DNA of 14,323 bases, taken from positions 1-14,323 of the forward strand of contig JAISTO010000010.1 of assembly GCA_031272575.1 (NCBI GenBank), given 5' to 3'. Each line of letters opens with the position of its first letter. Within the stretch, counting starts at the first letter, position 1. Below are positions 13,298 through 14,323 of this stretch, one piece after another. Under the pieces are notes generated by a model. That model did not search any database and was not told where the DNA came from. It saw only the letters and a program-made list of their open reading frames with translations. The DNA comes from Treponema sp. (GTDB lineage Bacteria > Spirochaetota > Spirochaetia > Treponematales > Breznakiellaceae). The position numbers and the translations under genes are program-made.

Positions 13298-13737
13298 GAT
13301 TCCATCCTGGAGGATAGGGGGAAATTCTTGTTTATTCCCCACAGGGGGGGGAGGGCATCACTCTCCCCCACACTACCGTCCACCGTCTCCAGCGCATCAC
13401 TCTGCCCTCGCTCGCAAGTACCCCCGCCTCTACATCACGATCCCCACTCCCCTCAGGATAAACGCATAGACATGTCTGTCGGGCTTTCCTTCGTCAGACG
13501 GGGAAAATACTTGCATGGGGGGCGGGGGCTCTCACCGCCGCCGTAAAAAACCCCTCGCGGCTGCTATGCCGACAATAGTTTTGGCTTCTTTTTGCCTCGA
13601 GCGGCGGCTTTAGGCCGCGTCATTTTTCCCGTCCGTCACCCGCCCCCCCCAGCGAGCAGATTCCGCGGTTAAACCGCGGAATGACGAAGGCGGCTTTGCC
13701 GCAGGCCCAGCAATTCTCATTTTACCTCTTTATCGAT
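13298..13737. other. 440-bp intergenic region rich in palindromes and homopolymers
   Basis: No convincing gene is present; frames here are Pro/Ser/His-rich, lack ribosome sites, and look like GC-rich spacer. It holds runs of eight G (13344-13351) and eight C (13643-13650), a GCGGC-TTTAG-GCCGC hairpin (13604-13618), a perfect palindrome (13660-13682), and a GCGGC-TTT-GCCGC hairpin (13690-13702). It lies between converging genes, so some hairpins may serve as terminators for either side, but none has a clear U-tract. Confidence 0.6.
13660..13702 (-). repeat. Palindromic repeat with trailing TGACGA, plus adjacent hairpin
   Basis: ATTCCGCGGTT (13660-13670) and AACCGCGGAAT (13672-13682) form an 11-bp perfect stem around a single base, followed by GACGA and then a second hairpin (13690-13702). 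The stem-plus-TGACGA design is the same as the tandem repeat at 9669-9780. It lies 36-78 bases past the stop codon of the minus-strand gene and could also terminate that transcript. Confidence 0.65.
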
Positions 13738-14323
13738 TTACCACACCCGCCTGTTCTCCGGCGCGGTAATCCTCACGTTGTCGCCCTGCTGTTCCAGGAG
13801 ATAAAACCCGCTGGAAAGCGCCAGTTCCCTGACCCCCTTGCTGGCAAGGGCGACGGCAATCGCGCCCAAAAACTGCCGCTTGTCACCCCGGGAATCCGCA
13901 TAGGTGCGGAGGACATCCATGCGTTGCAGATGCTCGGTAACATCGATCGGGCAGAGGTTCGTCTTGACTTCCAGCGCCATCACATAGTCGCCGTTCTCAA
14001 GGAAAATATCGACTTCCGCGAGGTCGTTGTGGTTTTTGTCCTGTATCTTCATGTTTTGGGAGGCCTGGGTGAACTCGAAGCCCAAAGCCTGAAATTTTTC
14101 GATGACATTGGCCGCCGCGAATAGTTCGATGAGGTCGCCGATGCGGTTGCCGAGCCTGCTGATTCGCTTGTCGGTTCGCTCCTGGGACTCCCGCAGCTTC
14201 CGGTCGGTCTCCTGCATCTGCCGGTCGGTTCTATCCTGGGACTCCCGTATGTGCCGTTCGGTCTCCTGCTGGGACTCCCGCAGTTTCTGCCATTTCAGGT
14301 TCTCTTCCGCCTGAACCGCCTGA
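13738..14323 (-). CDS. Coiled-coil plus PD-(D/E)XK nuclease-like protein, N terminus beyond the window
   Basis: The frame is open from the right window edge to TAA at 13738; 194 residues are visible and the true start is not seen. The first ATG in view (14217) lies mid-coil, so I treat the gene as partial. The N-terminal visible part is a repetitive coiled coil (KLRESQQETER, HIRESQDRTDR, KLRESQERTDK). Numbering from that ATG, the C-terminal domain holds Glu31 (IELFAA), Asp70 (EVDIFL) and Glu83-x-Lys85 (LEVKTN). This is the E/D/ExK arrangement of the PD-(D/E)XK superfamily, as in DUF3782-type proteins, which are common in bacteria and archaea. Nuclease activity is inferred from the fold only. 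The ending RITAPENRRVW looks complete. No partner gene is in view. Confidence 0.75.
   Translation of the reverse strand, partial: QAVQAEENLKWQKLRESQQETERHIRESQDRTDRQMQETDRKLRESQERTDKRISRLGNRIGDLIELFAAANVIEKFQALGFEFTQASQNMKIQDKNHNDLAEVDIFLENGDYVMALEVKTNLCPIDVTEHLQRMDVLRTYADSRGDKRQFLGAIAVALASKGVRELALSSGFYLLEQQGDNVRITAPENRRVW

Noticed and set aside
13263..13546. Two Pro/His/Ser-rich plus-strand frames after the 777-aa lipoprotein
   Set aside because: No ribosome site, low-complexity residues, and they run through homopolymer-rich spacer.

Overview
The window looks like chromosomal DNA of a spirochaete, probably a Treponema relative of the kind that lives in guts. The taxon is inferred, not proven. 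The reasons are three cysteine-lipobox lipoproteins in about 11 kb, an OmpA-type protein with a long Val/Glu repeat linker, small Treponema-style toxin-antitoxin genes, and GC-rich genes with strong AGGAGG ribosome sites. I see no rRNA, tRNA, CRISPR array, transposase or phage gene.

Layout. (1) 30-2015, minus strand: accessory small genes. There is a 76-aa hypothetical protein, a PIN-domain toxin with an overlapping downstream antitoxin-like gene, a 57-aa AT-rich small ORF (about 30% GC), and an 81-aa Cys-rich zinc-ribbon-like protein. (2) 2131-7809, minus strand: a two-gene lipoprotein operon. It is read from a strong promoter near 8128-8156 through a leader of about 310 nt that carries a 10-base G/C homopolymer. 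The genes encode a 391-aa lipoprotein and a 1468-aa lipoprotein with ten fibronectin type III (FN3) domains and a C-terminal beta-helix. (3) 8205-9473, plus strand: a complete class I dihydroorotase (pyrC), apparently leaderless and divergent from the lipoprotein operon. (4) 9643-13297, plus strand: a second envelope operon behind a near-consensus promoter with phased A-tracts. It encodes an OmpA-like outer-membrane/peptidoglycan protein and a 777-aa lipoprotein with FN3-like domains. (5) 13298-13737: a repeat-rich, non-coding 440 bp. (6) 13738 to the window edge, minus strand: the C-terminal part of a coiled-coil plus PD-(D/E)XK-like protein.

Biologically, two envelope modules flank a pyrimidine-biosynthesis gene and probably display or anchor beta-rich lipoproteins. 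The most unusual points are these: a 24-bp palindromic repeat expanded in frame inside the OmpA-like signal-peptide region, with a same-design palindrome in the 13.66 kb spacer; ABAB duplication of FN3 domains; two genes whose -10 box sits exactly six bases before the ATG; the homopolymer in the lipoprotein leader; and the AT-rich small ORF beside the Cys-rich small protein.
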